This document shows positions 55,901 through 64,000 of a stretch of DNA of 64,000 nt, piece after piece. Numbering within the stretch: position 1 is the stretch's first letter; every line of letters starts with the position of its first letter. The stretch is taken from positions 186,001-250,000 of the forward strand of contig CALNYW010000006.1 of NCBI GenBank assembly GCA_942490985.1, read 5' to 3'. The stretch is from Thiosocius sp942490985. GTDB lineage: Bacteria > Pseudomonadota > Gammaproteobacteria > Chromatiales > Chromatiaceae. The notes below the pieces were generated by a model. It was given only the letters and a program-made list of their open reading frames with translations. It had not been told where the DNA came from and made no database searches. A program made the position numbers and the translations under genes.

Positions 55901-58900
55901 CGAGAACGTCAACGACAAGGACGACGTCTATGCCCGCACCTTCGATATCAATGGTGTCGCCTACGACAACGCAATTCGGGTCAACGTAGAGAAGGATGAT
56001 GACCAGCTCGCGCCCAGTGTGGCGATGGACCCCGACGGCTATTTCGTCGTTGCCTGGCAGAGCAAGACCGCGGCGGATGGCAAAGAGATCTACATCCGGC
56101 CGTTCGATATCTACATGAACGAGCTGGTCGGCGAGGACATCCTGGTCAACACTACCCCGGCCAGTGACCAGACCAACCCGGATATTGCGATCAAGTCCGA
56201 CGGCGAGTTCGTCGTCGTGTGGCAAAGCAAGGATCAGGATGGCGATGGCGAGGGGATCTACCTGCGGCGCTTCGACGCGGCTGGAGGCGCGCTCGATATC
56301 GGTGAGACCCTGATTAACGCGTTGACCACCGACGATCATCAAACCGTTCCCTCGGTGGCGATCAATGATGCCGGGCAGGCGGTAGTAGCCTGGCAGAGCA
56401 AGGGCCAGGACGCCCCGGGACCCAGCGAAGGGATCTATGCCCAGCGATACGATTTCGATACTGCCAGCCTGGTCGGCGGCGAGATCGCGGTGACCACCGA
56501 GACCGATGGCAACCAGGAGGCGCCCTCGGTGGCAATCGCGGCGAACGGCAACTTTGTCGTGACCTGGCAGAGCCCGGATCAGGACAACGATGACGGCAAG
56601 GAGGGCATATTCCTGCAGGAATTCGCCGCCGACGGTAGCCGACTGCGTTCCGAGACCCTGGTCAACAGCTATACCCTGGAAGAACAGACCGCGCCCGCTG
56701 TCGGCATGGCAGGGGACAGCCAGTATGTAGTGGTCTGGCAGAGCAAGGACCAGGATCCGGATACCACGGACGGCATCTATGCCCAGCGTTTCCTGGCGCC
56801 CGGGGCGCTGGACTTCAGCGTGGGCGACGGCATCGATGATGCCAGTAGCGTGTTCCGCGGCAGCATCGACAACATCAATGCGGCACTGGGCGAGCTGAGC
56901 TTCAACCCGGATGCAGATTACTATGGTCCGGCCGATCTCACGATCACCGTCGACGATCTGGGCAACACCGGCACGGGCGTGGCGCAGACCGCTGTGCACG
57001 GGGTGGCGATCACGGTCGACCCGGTCAATGATGCGCCGGTCTTCGCACTGCCGAGTGGAACACAGCAGGTGGCCGAGACGGTGCCCTTTGTGTTCGATGC
57101 CTTCAAAGGTACGCTCATTTCGCTCGGCGATGTCGATGCCGGCGCAGGGGTGCCGCCCGAACTTGAACTTACCCTCTCGGTCACGAACGGCATATTGACG
57201 GCGGATCTTGGCGGTTCGGGCGTCAGTCTCGAGGCAGGTGCGAACGATTCGGTCACGATGACCCTGCGCGGCACCCAGGCCCAGCTCAACGCGGCCATTG
57301 ACGGCCTGATCTATACCCCTGATATCGCCTATCTTGGTGCCGATACACTGAATTTGTCGGTCGATGACCTGGGTAACTTCGGCTCCGGTGGTGCTTTGGT
57401 GACGCCGGCGACGGTTGCCCTCAATGTCTTCGACTACAACATACCACCGGTCAACAGCTACCCGGGCAGCGTGGTCACCGCAGAAGGAGTCATGTTTACC
57501 TTCGCCGGCGCCAACAAGCTCGAGGTGATCGACAACGATGCGGATCCCACCGACGACATCGACGTCACCCTGACGGTTAGCCATGGCCTGCTGAGCCTGC
57601 CGTCGAATCCGGGCATCACGATTACCGGGGATTGGGCCGGCGGCGCGACGATCCTCGTGCTGGATGGTGACAAGGACCTGGTGAACGACGCCCTGGATGG
57701 TCTGCGCTTCAACCCCGATGCGCACTTCGCCGGCACCGCGACCCTGCAGATGACTACAGGCGATCAGGGCAACTCGGGCATCGATGGCACCAAGACGGAT
57801 CAGGACATCGTCAGCATCCAGGTGACGCCCGACGGAACCAACGATGCACCGACCATCATCACGCCGGTATCGGTCAATACCGCCGAAGAGACTCCCTTCG
57901 TTTTCACCTCCGTCAGCGGCAATGCCATCCGGCTCAATGACGACGCCAACGATCAGGCCATTCGGGTCAAGCTGACCGCGGCCGACGGCACGGTCTCGTT
58001 GAGCACGACGGTCGGCACCCAATTTCAGGCCAACTCGGTCACCGCCGACCAGCAACGCGATGCGGCTGTCGCGATGAGCCCGGATGGTGGTTATATCCTG
58101 GTGTGGGAGAGCAATAACCAAGACGATGACGGCTACGGCATCTTTGCCCAGCGCTACGATGCCGACGGCAATGTGCTGGGCGCCGAGTTCAAGGTCAATA
58201 CGGTGTTCCACAAGCACCAGACCGACCCCGCGGTCGCGGTTGCCGACGACGGCAGTTTCGTCGTGGTCTGGGTCAGCGAGGATCAGGACGGCAACAACAA
58301 GGGTATCTTTGGTCAGCGCTTCGATGCCGACGGGGCCAGAGTTGGCGCCGAGTTCCAGGTCAACACCTATTTCAACAAGGCGCAGATCACACCCGATGTC
58401 GCGATGGACGCCACCGGGCGATTCGTGGTCGTGTGGGCCAGCGACGACCAGGACGGCGATGACTACGGCGTCTACGGCCAGGTCTTCGATGCGGCAGGGG
58501 CAAGCCTCGGATCCGAATTCCGAGTCAACCTCACCACCGCCCGCCACCAGCAGGCACCGTCGGTCGCGATGGATCAGGACGGTGACTTCGTCGTCGCCTG
58601 GCAGAGTGAGATCGCCGGTGACAACAAGTGGGATATCTTGGCAAGGCGCTTCGACGCCGACGGGCTGGCCAAGGATGTCGCAGAGATCCAGGTCAGTAGT
58701 GTTAGCGATGGGACCGAGCTGGCGCCCGATGTAACCATGGACGATGCCGGCAACTTTGTCGTCGTCTGGCAGAGTAAGGACTTGGACTATCCGGATGGTG
58801 ATTACGGTATCTTCCAACGACGCTTCGATGCCGATGGTGCGGCTCAGACGGCCAAGCAATCCTTGGTCAACTCGAAGGTCACCAAGGATCAGTTGGCACC

Positions 58901-61900
58901 GACCGTCGCGATGTCCGGTGATGGCAGCTACATCGTCGCCTGGCAGAGTGAAAAGCAGGACAACCTGGACGGCAAATCAGGCGTGTTCGTGCAGCGCTAC
59001 GCCGCGAACGGTAGCACGCTCGGTGGAGAATTCCGCGCCAATACCACCACCGTAAAGGAGCAGCGGGCCCCTGCTGTCGCAGCCGGCGACGACGGTCGTT
59101 TCATCGTTGCCTGGGAGAGCGACGACGAGGATGGCAGCGGTTATGGCATTTACGGCCAGCTGTACAAGGATGTGGATGGTCTTACCTTCCTGCAGGGCGA
59201 TGGGCGGGACGACGCCGTGATCGAATTCGACGCCCCGCTGGATGACATCAACAATCTGCTGGACGGACTGGTGTTTACACCGGCCGTCGATTTCGACGGC
59301 ACCACCACGCTGACGATCGAGGTCGATGACCTCGGTAACACCGGCGGTCCTGCACAGATTGCCAGCGCAGTGACCACGGTGAACGTCAGCCCGGTCAACG
59401 ACGCGCCGAGCTTCGATTTGCCGAATCCACAACGCGCCTACGAAGACGTGCCGCTGGTCTTCTCGGGAGCGAACGGCAACGCCATGACGGTGGCCGATGC
59501 GGACGCCGGTGCCCTCCCGATTACTGTCTACCTGACGTCCTATGGTGGTGAGTTGTCGCTGGCCGGCACCACCGGCCTGACCTTCAGCGATGGCGATGGT
59601 ACAGACGAGGGTTCGATGCGCTTCAGCGGCACCCTGAGCGATATCAACAACGCCCTGGACGGCTTGGCTTTCCGTGCCGCGCCGGGCTTCGCCGGCGCCG
59701 GCAGCATTCAGATCGGCGCCGACGATGGCGGCAACACCGGTACAGGCGGCGCCAAGACCAACGCCGCTGCCGTTGTCGTCAACGTCGAGTCCGATTTCGT
59801 CAACGACGCGCCGGATATCCGAGTGCCGGGCCCGCAGCAGACGGCCAAGAACGTCGAGTTGCGCCTGAGTGACCAGGATGCCAATGCGATCGTGATCGAG
59901 GACGACGCGCTGGATAGCGCCGTGCGGGTCACACTTACTGCAGTCAACGGCACCATCACCCTCAGCGACGGTCTGGGACCCGAGACCCCGGCCAACTCCA
60001 CGATTGCCAACGAGCAGCGCCTTTCCAGTGTCGCTACCACGCCGAGCGGTAACCACATTCTGGTTTGGCAGAGCAAAGGGCAGGACGAGGGCGATACCGA
60101 GGGCATCTATGCCCAGCGCTTCAACCCCGATGGCCGCAGCGTCGGCTTCGAGATCCCGGTCAATCAGTTCACGACCGGCGAGCAGACGACTCCGGTGGTC
60201 GCTGCCGCTCCCAGTGGCGAATTCGCGGTGGCCTGGATCAGCGATGGGCAGGACGGTAGCGGCTTAGGCATCTATGTGCGCAAGTTCGATGCCTATGGCA
60301 ATCCGACCAGCGACGAGTTGCTGGTGAATTCCGATGTCATCGGCAACCAGACCGCGCCTGCGATCGCGATGGATGGCAATGGCGGCATTGTGGTGGTCTG
60401 GGAGGGCCCGGGCGACGGCGTTGATCTTTTCATGCAACGCTTCGATCGCAACGGCGTGGCGGTGGACATGCAGACCCCGGTGAATGGGACGACGACGGGT
60501 GACCAGGAACTGGCTGCCGTGGCGATGGACGACGCCGGCAACTTCGTCGTGGTCTGGCAGGCAGCGGATGCCAACGGCTTGGGGGTCTTCGCGCAGCGTT
60601 TCGACGCCGCCGGGTTGACGATCGGAGTCACCGAGTTCGCCGTCAATACGGTCGAGGCCAATGGCGACCAGGAACTGGCGGCGGTGGCGATGAACGCCAG
60701 CGGACAGTTCGCGATCGTGTGGCAGGGTGAAGACGCCAACAATTCTGGTATTCGCGCCAGCCTTTACGGCGCTGATGGCACGGCGTTGCGCGAGGACTTC
60801 CTCGTCAATGTCTTCGAGGACGATGACCAGATCGCACCGTCGGTCGCCATTGCCGACGATGGTAGCTTCGTGGTTGCATGGGAGTCGGCTGACGTCGATG
60901 GCCAGGGTGTGTTTGCGCGCTACTTCGATGCCGCCGGCAACCCGGTGGGCGCCGACATGGCGGTCAATCAGACCACCGCCGGCGATCAGACCAGTCCGGC
61001 CATTGCGTTGGATGACTCCGGCACGCCGATCGTGACCTGGACCAGTGACGGCCAGGACGGTGATAAGGAGGGCGTCTACCTGCAGCGACTGTTACCGGCC
61101 GGGGCGATCATCTGGCACGCCGGTACCGGCGACAACGACGTGTCTGTCGACGTTGAGGGTACGCCCGAGCAGATCAACGGTCTGCTGAACGGTTTGATCT
61201 TTACGCCCGACAACAATTTCGAGGGTGAGGCGCGGATCGACATCACCGTCGACGATCAGGGCAATACCGGCAGCGGTGGTGCACTGATTACCAACGACAG
61301 CGCGTTGATCATGGTCGAGGCCCCGCAGCTCGATCTCGACGCCGACAACAGCTCGGGCGCCGATGGTGCGGATTATCTGGGCTACTTTACGCCGGGCGGA
61401 CCGGACATATCGATCCTGGACAGCGATCCATTGATATCGACGCCGGAGAACGATCTGGATTCCCTCACGATCGTCCTGACGAACCGTCTGGACGGTGGAT
61501 TAGAAGGGCTGAGTGTAGATACCAGCGGTTTCATTGAGATCGACGATGACCCTTACGATCCGGCAACCGGTGAGTTGTTGATCTATGGCCGCGATCTCAA
61601 AGCCAATTACGCGACCGTCCTGGCCAGCGTTCGCTATCACAACACGGCGCCTACCCCCAATGAAACCGCTCGCCAGATCACGGTTCAGTACGAGGATCAC
61701 GGCGGTAAATTCAGCAATATCGCCGTAACGACGGTGCTGATCGATAGGCAGCCACCGGTCATCACGCTGGCCGGTGAGCTGGATTACACCGAGGCCGATC
61801 CGGTCGGGCTGATCGTCGGTTCGGTGAGCATCACGGATCCGGATACCGACTATTTCGCCGGTGGTCGGCTGACCATCGACATGGCCTCCAGCGGTTCGCC

Positions 61901-63629
61901 GGACGATCGACTCGCAATCGAGGGGCAGGCCGGCGGGGTCGGCGAGATCACGTTGTCTGGATTAAATGTCTCGTACAACTTTGGTGGCGGTACGGGTATC
62001 CAGGTCATTGGCACCTTGAGTGCCGCCGGACCCTATGACGGGCTGACACCGCTGGTTGTCGATCTGACTGCGAACGCCGATGCGGCATCCGTGGAGGCGC
62101 TGGTCCGACGTATCAGCTACGAGAACGTCTCCGACACCCCGGCCACCAACCTGCGCGCGGTCCGCTTCGTGCTCGAAGACGGTGAGGGCGGCATCAGTGA
62201 GACGGCCAGTGCGACCGTTCGTGTCGAGAGCGTGCCGTCGCCGGTCGCCGCGGCGTCCGAGTCGTTTGACTACACGGCCGGTGGTCTGGCCGGCGCCAAC
62301 GGCGGCTACGGCTGGAGTGGTGCCTGGCAAGACGGTATCGGTATCGACGGCGATGGTGAGGTCGCCACGAGCAGTGTTGCCGATGCCTCCGGTCTGCTCT
62401 ACACCGCCGGCAGCCATGGCGTATTGATCGACGGTGTGAGTGATCCGGTGGCGTACCGGAATCTGAACCAGTCCCTGGGCGAGGATGGTACCGAGGCCTG
62501 GGTCGGTTTCATCCTTCGACCCGACTCGCCGGCGTCTTTTGCCGATGACAACTATGGCGGCCTGGTGCTTTCGGGCGGCGCGGAAGACGGTAGCGGTGGT
62601 CTGTTCATCGGTCACCAGTCGGGCAACGTCGGTCTGGTCACCTCCGGTGCCGGTGGGGAGGTCTACGCGGCCGGCGCGACGGTAGCCGAGGATGCGCCAC
62701 TGTTCCTGGTGGCACACCTTGAATTCCAGCCGGGCAGTGATGTGGTCACCCTGTATATCAACCCGACACCGGGTATCGAGCCCGGTCCCGGCTTCGATCC
62801 GGGCCTCATTGTCGTGAAGACGGACCTCGACCTTGGAACCTTCACCCAGGTGGCGCTGATAGCCGGCGATGCCGCGCAGCAGAGTTTTGATGAAATCCGG
62901 ATTGGCGAGAGCTACGCCGTGGTAGCTCCTGTGACGGTGCCGAACGCCGCCCCGGTGATTACCAGTACCAATTTCAACGCCGCCGAGAATCAGACATCGA
63001 TCGGCACGGTGCTGGCCACCGACACCGACGTGCCGGCCGATACCCTCACCTGGTCTCTGACCGGTGGCGGGGCCGACAGCGGCGCGTTCACGCTGAGCCC
63101 GACCGGCGTGCTGAGCTTCAACACCGCGCCGAACTTCGAGGTCGCCGGCGATGCCAACGGCGACAACGTCTACGAGGTCGAGGTCGAGGTCGACGACGGC
63201 ACCGTCACCGTCAGCAAGACCATCACCGTGACGGTCACCGATGCCAACGACGCCCCGGTGATTACCAGCAGCACGTTCAACGCCGCCGAGAATCAGACCG
63301 GCATCGGCAGCGTGCTGGCGACCGATGCCGACGTGCCGGCCGATACCCTCAACTGGTCTCTGACCGGTGGCGGGGCCGACAGCGGGGCGTTCACGCTGAG
63401 CCCGACCGGCGTGCTGAGCTTCAACACCGCGCCCAACTTCGAGACGCCCGGCGACAGTAACGCCGACAACGTCTACGAGGTCGAGGTCCAGGTCGATGAC
63501 GGTACCGTCGACCGTCAGCAAGACGATCACCGTGACGGTCACCGATGCCAACGACGCGCCGGTGATTACCAGCAGCACCTTCAACGCTGCCGAGAATCAG
63601 ACATCGATCGGCAGTCTACTCGCGACTGA
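52959..63629 (+). CDS. giant LEPR-XLL/DUF4347 repeat protein, frameshifted near its visible end
   Basis: From ATG 52959 the frame runs 3,556 codons. The N-terminus has the LEPR-XLL box LETLEPRVLLAAD (about 31-43), then a DUF4347 domain (about 120-290; VAFIDTSIEGYELLLAELQD, VHLVSHGNDAGIQLGDSWVD, LLLYGCDLASSGEGRNFVDR). Blocks of ~45-residue repeats of the type VVVWQSKDQDGDGEGIYAQRF occur at about 315-690, 895-1280, 1695-2070 and 2360-2715. They are separated by NDAP-type cadherin-like modules (PDADYYGPADLTITVDDLGN). A lectin/LamG-like module lies at about 3100-3325, then 101-residue cadherin-like repeats. It looks like a calcium-binding, cell-surface or secreted protein. An extra G at 63510 shifts the frame to a stop at 63629. 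Confidence 0.9.
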   Translation: MKRFFRRRYADLTNGGNPPDGSARDQAEPCTLETLEPRVLLAADLAGGMDLEFGSTSQQQPPSLVAETLVEVQPGLLVEQALTPLPGRAGSEIAGEAVGPFDMSRLGDVFSQTSNSTTEGTRREVAFIDTSIEGYELLLAELQDQQQGREVDVYLVGPEQDGIAAISEVLAGYQDLAAVHLVSHGNDAGIQLGDSWVDSAALERRADSLVAWQSALSADADLLLYGCDLASSGEGRNFVDRLAGLTRADVAASDDPTGNLWLGGDWDLEHRAGQVETPVLAMSAGSVDWQGLLGATPVGGEILVNQNPATWAQSTLNATPNAVASDGAGNFVVVWESDGQDGKNEGIYARLFAADGLPLAGQPNEFQVNTGITDGAQTAPAVAMNTDGAYVIVWQTEDTDPASDKSEIYARLVDKDGVDWGEFRVNTGYMTDDQTDPAVTVRDDGSFVVSWTSKGQDGNREGIYAQRFDVTGGMVGGQIQVNNITPEKQLYPSIDSNAAGEFAVTWTGKDLVSNKLTVYARLFNADGTPQDKQFIVDQFDTQDQQYSDVALLDDGSLIVVWHSRNQEDGNNDGIYGRRFDANGDPFGSEFLVNETGLGLDESAPSVSADAAGNFVVTWTRDGVDVVAREFDALGDPISASDVTVATAATDQYGASVTMNGLGSYVVVYSGEDDAGLIDDEGVFARRFQISNPPAVDLNGAGPGVDHSASFVEGAGPVSITDPTAAITYGAGPDLQKLVVVITNPLDGAAEILSADTSDPTIDPSITATYSNGILTIEGSGTVPTGDLAKVLRTVTYENTSQAPDTTDRIIRVLAADDSLLFGLSAYATVSVEAVNDTPVITAPGPIGIDEDTTLVFTRGGPNEISIADDAGANDIEVRLDATNGTVSLTNRLGDEVRVNAATLTDQQFPAVAVAADGRYVVVWEQDNGLDEEDIYARTFAADGSAISGDILVNDDTTARQGGADVAIDANGNFVVVWEHDTENVNDKDDVYARTFDINGVAYDNAIRVNVEKDDDQLAPSVAMDPDGYFVVAWQSKTAADGKEIYIRPFDIYMNELVGEDILVNTTPASDQTNPDIAIKSDGEFVVVWQSKDQDGDGEGIYLRRFDAAGGALDIGETLINALTTDDHQTVPSVAINDAGQAVVAWQSKGQDAPGPSEGIYAQRYDFDTASLVGGEIAVTTETDGNQEAPSVAIAANGNFVVTWQSPDQDNDDGKEGIFLQEFAADGSRLRSETLVNSYTLEEQTAPAVGMAGDSQYVVVWQSKDQDPDTTDGIYAQRFLAPGALDFSVGDGIDDASSVFRGSIDNINAALGELSFNPDADYYGPADLTITVDDLGNTGTGVAQTAVHGVAITVDPVNDAPVFALPSGTQQVAETVPFVFDAFKGTLISLGDVDAGAGVPPELELTLSVTNGILTADLGGSGVSLEAGANDSVTMTLRGTQAQLNAAIDGLIYTPDIAYLGADTLNLSVDDLGNFGSGGALVTPATVALNVFDYNIPPVNSYPGSVVTAEGVMFTFAGANKLEVIDNDADPTDDIDVTLTVSHGLLSLPSNPGITITGDWAGGATILVLDGDKDLVNDALDGLRFNPDAHFAGTATLQMTTGDQGNSGIDGTKTDQDIVSIQVTPDGTNDAPTIITPVSVNTAEETPFVFTSVSGNAIRLNDDANDQAIRVKLTAADGTVSLSTTVGTQFQANSVTADQQRDAAVAMSPDGGYILVWESNNQDDDGYGIFAQRYDADGNVLGAEFKVNTVFHKHQTDPAVAVADDGSFVVVWVSEDQDGNNKGIFGQRFDADGARVGAEFQVNTYFNKAQITPDVAMDATGRFVVVWASDDQDGDDYGVYGQVFDAAGASLGSEFRVNLTTARHQQAPSVAMDQDGDFVVAWQSEIAGDNKWDILARRFDADGLAKDVAEIQVSSVSDGTELAPDVTMDDAGNFVVVWQSKDLDYPDGDYGIFQRRFDADGAAQTAKQSLVNSKVTKDQLAPTVAMSGDGSYIVAWQSEKQDNLDGKSGVFVQRYAANGSTLGGEFRANTTTVKEQRAPAVAAGDDGRFIVAWESDDEDGSGYGIYGQLYKDVDGLTFLQGDGRDDAVIEFDAPLDDINNLLDGLVFTPAVDFDGTTTLTIEVDDLGNTGGPAQIASAVTTVNVSPVNDAPSFDLPNPQRAYEDVPLVFSGANGNAMTVADADAGALPITVYLTSYGGELSLAGTTGLTFSDGDGTDEGSMRFSGTLSDINNALDGLAFRAAPGFAGAGSIQIGADDGGNTGTGGAKTNAAAVVVNVESDFVNDAPDIRVPGPQQTAKNVELRLSDQDANAIVIEDDALDSAVRVTLTAVNGTITLSDGLGPETPANSTIANEQRLSSVATTPSGNHILVWQSKGQDEGDTEGIYAQRFNPDGRSVGFEIPVNQFTTGEQTTPVVAAAPSGEFAVAWISDGQDGSGLGIYVRKFDAYGNPTSDELLVNSDVIGNQTAPAIAMDGNGGIVVVWEGPGDGVDLFMQRFDRNGVAVDMQTPVNGTTTGDQELAAVAMDDAGNFVVVWQAADANGLGVFAQRFDAAGLTIGVTEFAVNTVEANGDQELAAVAMNASGQFAIVWQGEDANNSGIRASLYGADGTALREDFLVNVFEDDDQIAPSVAIADDGSFVVAWESADVDGQGVFARYFDAAGNPVGADMAVNQTTAGDQTSPAIALDDSGTPIVTWTSDGQDGDKEGVYLQRLLPAGAIIWHAGTGDNDVSVDVEGTPEQINGLLNGLIFTPDNNFEGEARIDITVDDQGNTGSGGALITNDSALIMVEAPQLDLDADNSSGADGADYLGYFTPGGPDISILDSDPLISTPENDLDSLTIVLTNRLDGGLEGLSVDTSGFIEIDDDPYDPATGELLIYGRDLKANYATVLASVRYHNTAPTPNETARQITVQYEDHGGKFSNIAVTTVLIDRQPPVITLAGELDYTEADPVGLIVGSVSITDPDTDYFAGGRLTIDMASSGSPDDRLAIEGQAGGVGEITLSGLNVSYNFGGGTGIQVIGTLSAAGPYDGLTPLVVDLTANADAASVEALVRRISYENVSDTPATNLRAVRFVLEDGEGGISETASATVRVESVPSPVAAASESFDYTAGGLAGANGGYGWSGAWQDGIGIDGDGEVATSSVADASGLLYTAGSHGVLIDGVSDPVAYRNLNQSLGEDGTEAWVGFILRPDSPASFADDNYGGLVLSGGAEDGSGGLFIGHQSGNVGLVTSGAGGEVYAAGATVAEDAPLFLVAHLEFQPGSDVVTLYINPTPGIEPGPGFDPGLIVVKTDLDLGTFTQVALIAGDAAQQSFDEIRIGESYAVVAPVTVPNAAPVITSTNFNAAENQTSIGTVLATDTDVPADTLTWSLTGGGADSGAFTLSPTGVLSFNTAPNFEVAGDANGDNVYEVEVEVDDGTVTVSKTITVTVTDANDAPVITSSTFNAAENQTGIGSVLATDADVPADTLNWSLTGGGADSGAFTLSPTGVLSFNTAPNFETPGDSNADNVYEVEVQVDDGTVDRQQDDHRDGHRCQRRAGDYQQHLQRCRESDIDRQSTRD

Positions 63630-64000
63630 TGCCGACGTGCCGGCCGATACCCTCAACTGGTCCCTGACCGGTGGCGGGGCCGACAGCGGCGCGTTCACGC
63701 TGAGCCCGACCGGTGTGCTGAGCTTCAACACCGCGCCCAACTTCGAGACGCCCGGCGATGCCAACGGCGACAACGTCTACGAGGTCGAGGTGCAGGTCGA
63801 CGACGGCACGGCGACGGTGACCAAGGCCATCACCGTGACGGTCACCGATGCCAACGACGCGCCGGTGATTACCAGCAGCACGTTCAACGCCGCCGAGAAT
63901 CAGACATCGATCGGCACGGTGCTGGCCACCGACACCGACGTGCCGGCCGATACCCTCACCTGGTCTCTGACCGGTGGCGGGGCCGACAGCGGCGCGTTCA
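62952..64000 (+). repeat. 303-bp (101-codon) tandem repeats encoding cadherin-like domains
   Basis: Copies start at CCGGTGATT in 62952, 63255, 63559 and 63862. The unit is 303 bp, except the second copy, which is 304 bp because of the extra G. The units are almost identical in DNA, including synonymous sites. Each encodes VITS-NFNAAENQTSIG-type strand A, DTLTWSLTGGGADSG and VSKTITVTVTDANDAP. The array continues past the window edge. Confidence 0.95.
63511..64000 (+). other. continuation of the giant repeat protein in the shifted frame (3' end outside window)
   Basis: After removing the extra G at 63510 the repeat coding resumes (TVSKTITVTVTDANDAPVIT) and stays open to the right edge. Either the gene has a real frameshift, or a base was inserted by sequencing error within a highly repetitive region. 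The second is more likely, because the next two copies are intact and in frame with each other. Confidence 0.75.

Noticed and set aside
55356..58859. 1,167-codon open frame on the minus strand inside the giant gene
   Set aside because: It is antisense to repeats rich in GAC/GTC codons, which leave the opposite frame free of stops. The product has no domain, signal or RBS and mirrors the repeat pattern.

Overview
This window looks like chromosomal DNA of a gammaproteobacterium with fairly GC-rich coding sequence. The order tpiA-secG-tRNA-Leu-nuoA is common in that class, and the FimV-like protein, SelO, TrpB2 and several cyclic-di-GMP enzymes fit it. I cannot fix the genus. A sulfur-oxidising or Chromatiales-like relative is a guess from overall flavour only. 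Two long poly-G tracts and one probable single-base insertion suggest a draft or metagenome-derived assembly.

Layout. 1-15,484: end of tpiA, secG, tRNA-Leu(GAG) with a terminator, then a complete 14-gene NADH:quinone oxidoreductase (complex I) operon, nuoA to nuoN, with separate nuoC and nuoD and a good sigma-70-like promoter before nuoA. 15,566-23,600: a tRNA-fMet followed by a degenerate island. The island is bounded by two same-orientation remnants of tyrosine-integrase C-termini, with a third integrase fragment inside. It holds a decayed IS, two Fic proteins each preceded by its own repeat array, a ParD antitoxin with a broken ParE toxin, and a NERD-domain helicase.

23,717-31,450: trpB2, several exported or small orphan proteins, a DsrE-like fragment, and a group IIC-type intron with reverse transcriptase. 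The 3' end of the intron and the 3' end of a neighbouring DUF4124 gene are swallowed by poly-G tracts. 31,635-46,740: a loose set of accessory genes: DUF3750, selO, an HDOD protein, a FimV-like protein with a 30-bp tandem repeat, a DUF6629/HMA pair, an IS3 remnant abutting a truncated P-type ATPase, a PPOX-family protein, a membrane protein, a GAF-GGDEF cyclase and a Na/Pi cotransporter.

47,381-64,000: the most striking locus. A REC-GGDEF-EAL protein runs into a gene for a short SecA-like ATPase. This is followed by a signal-peptide-bearing HlyD-type adaptor with a C-terminal SPOR-like domain, and then a giant (>3,550 aa) LEPR-XLL/DUF4347 protein. The giant protein has blocks of VWQS-type repeats, cadherin-like modules, a lectin-like module and 303-bp tandem cadherin-like repeats that continue past the window. 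I read this as a possible dedicated export system for a giant surface protein, with possible cyclic-di-GMP control. That is inference from gene order and domains.
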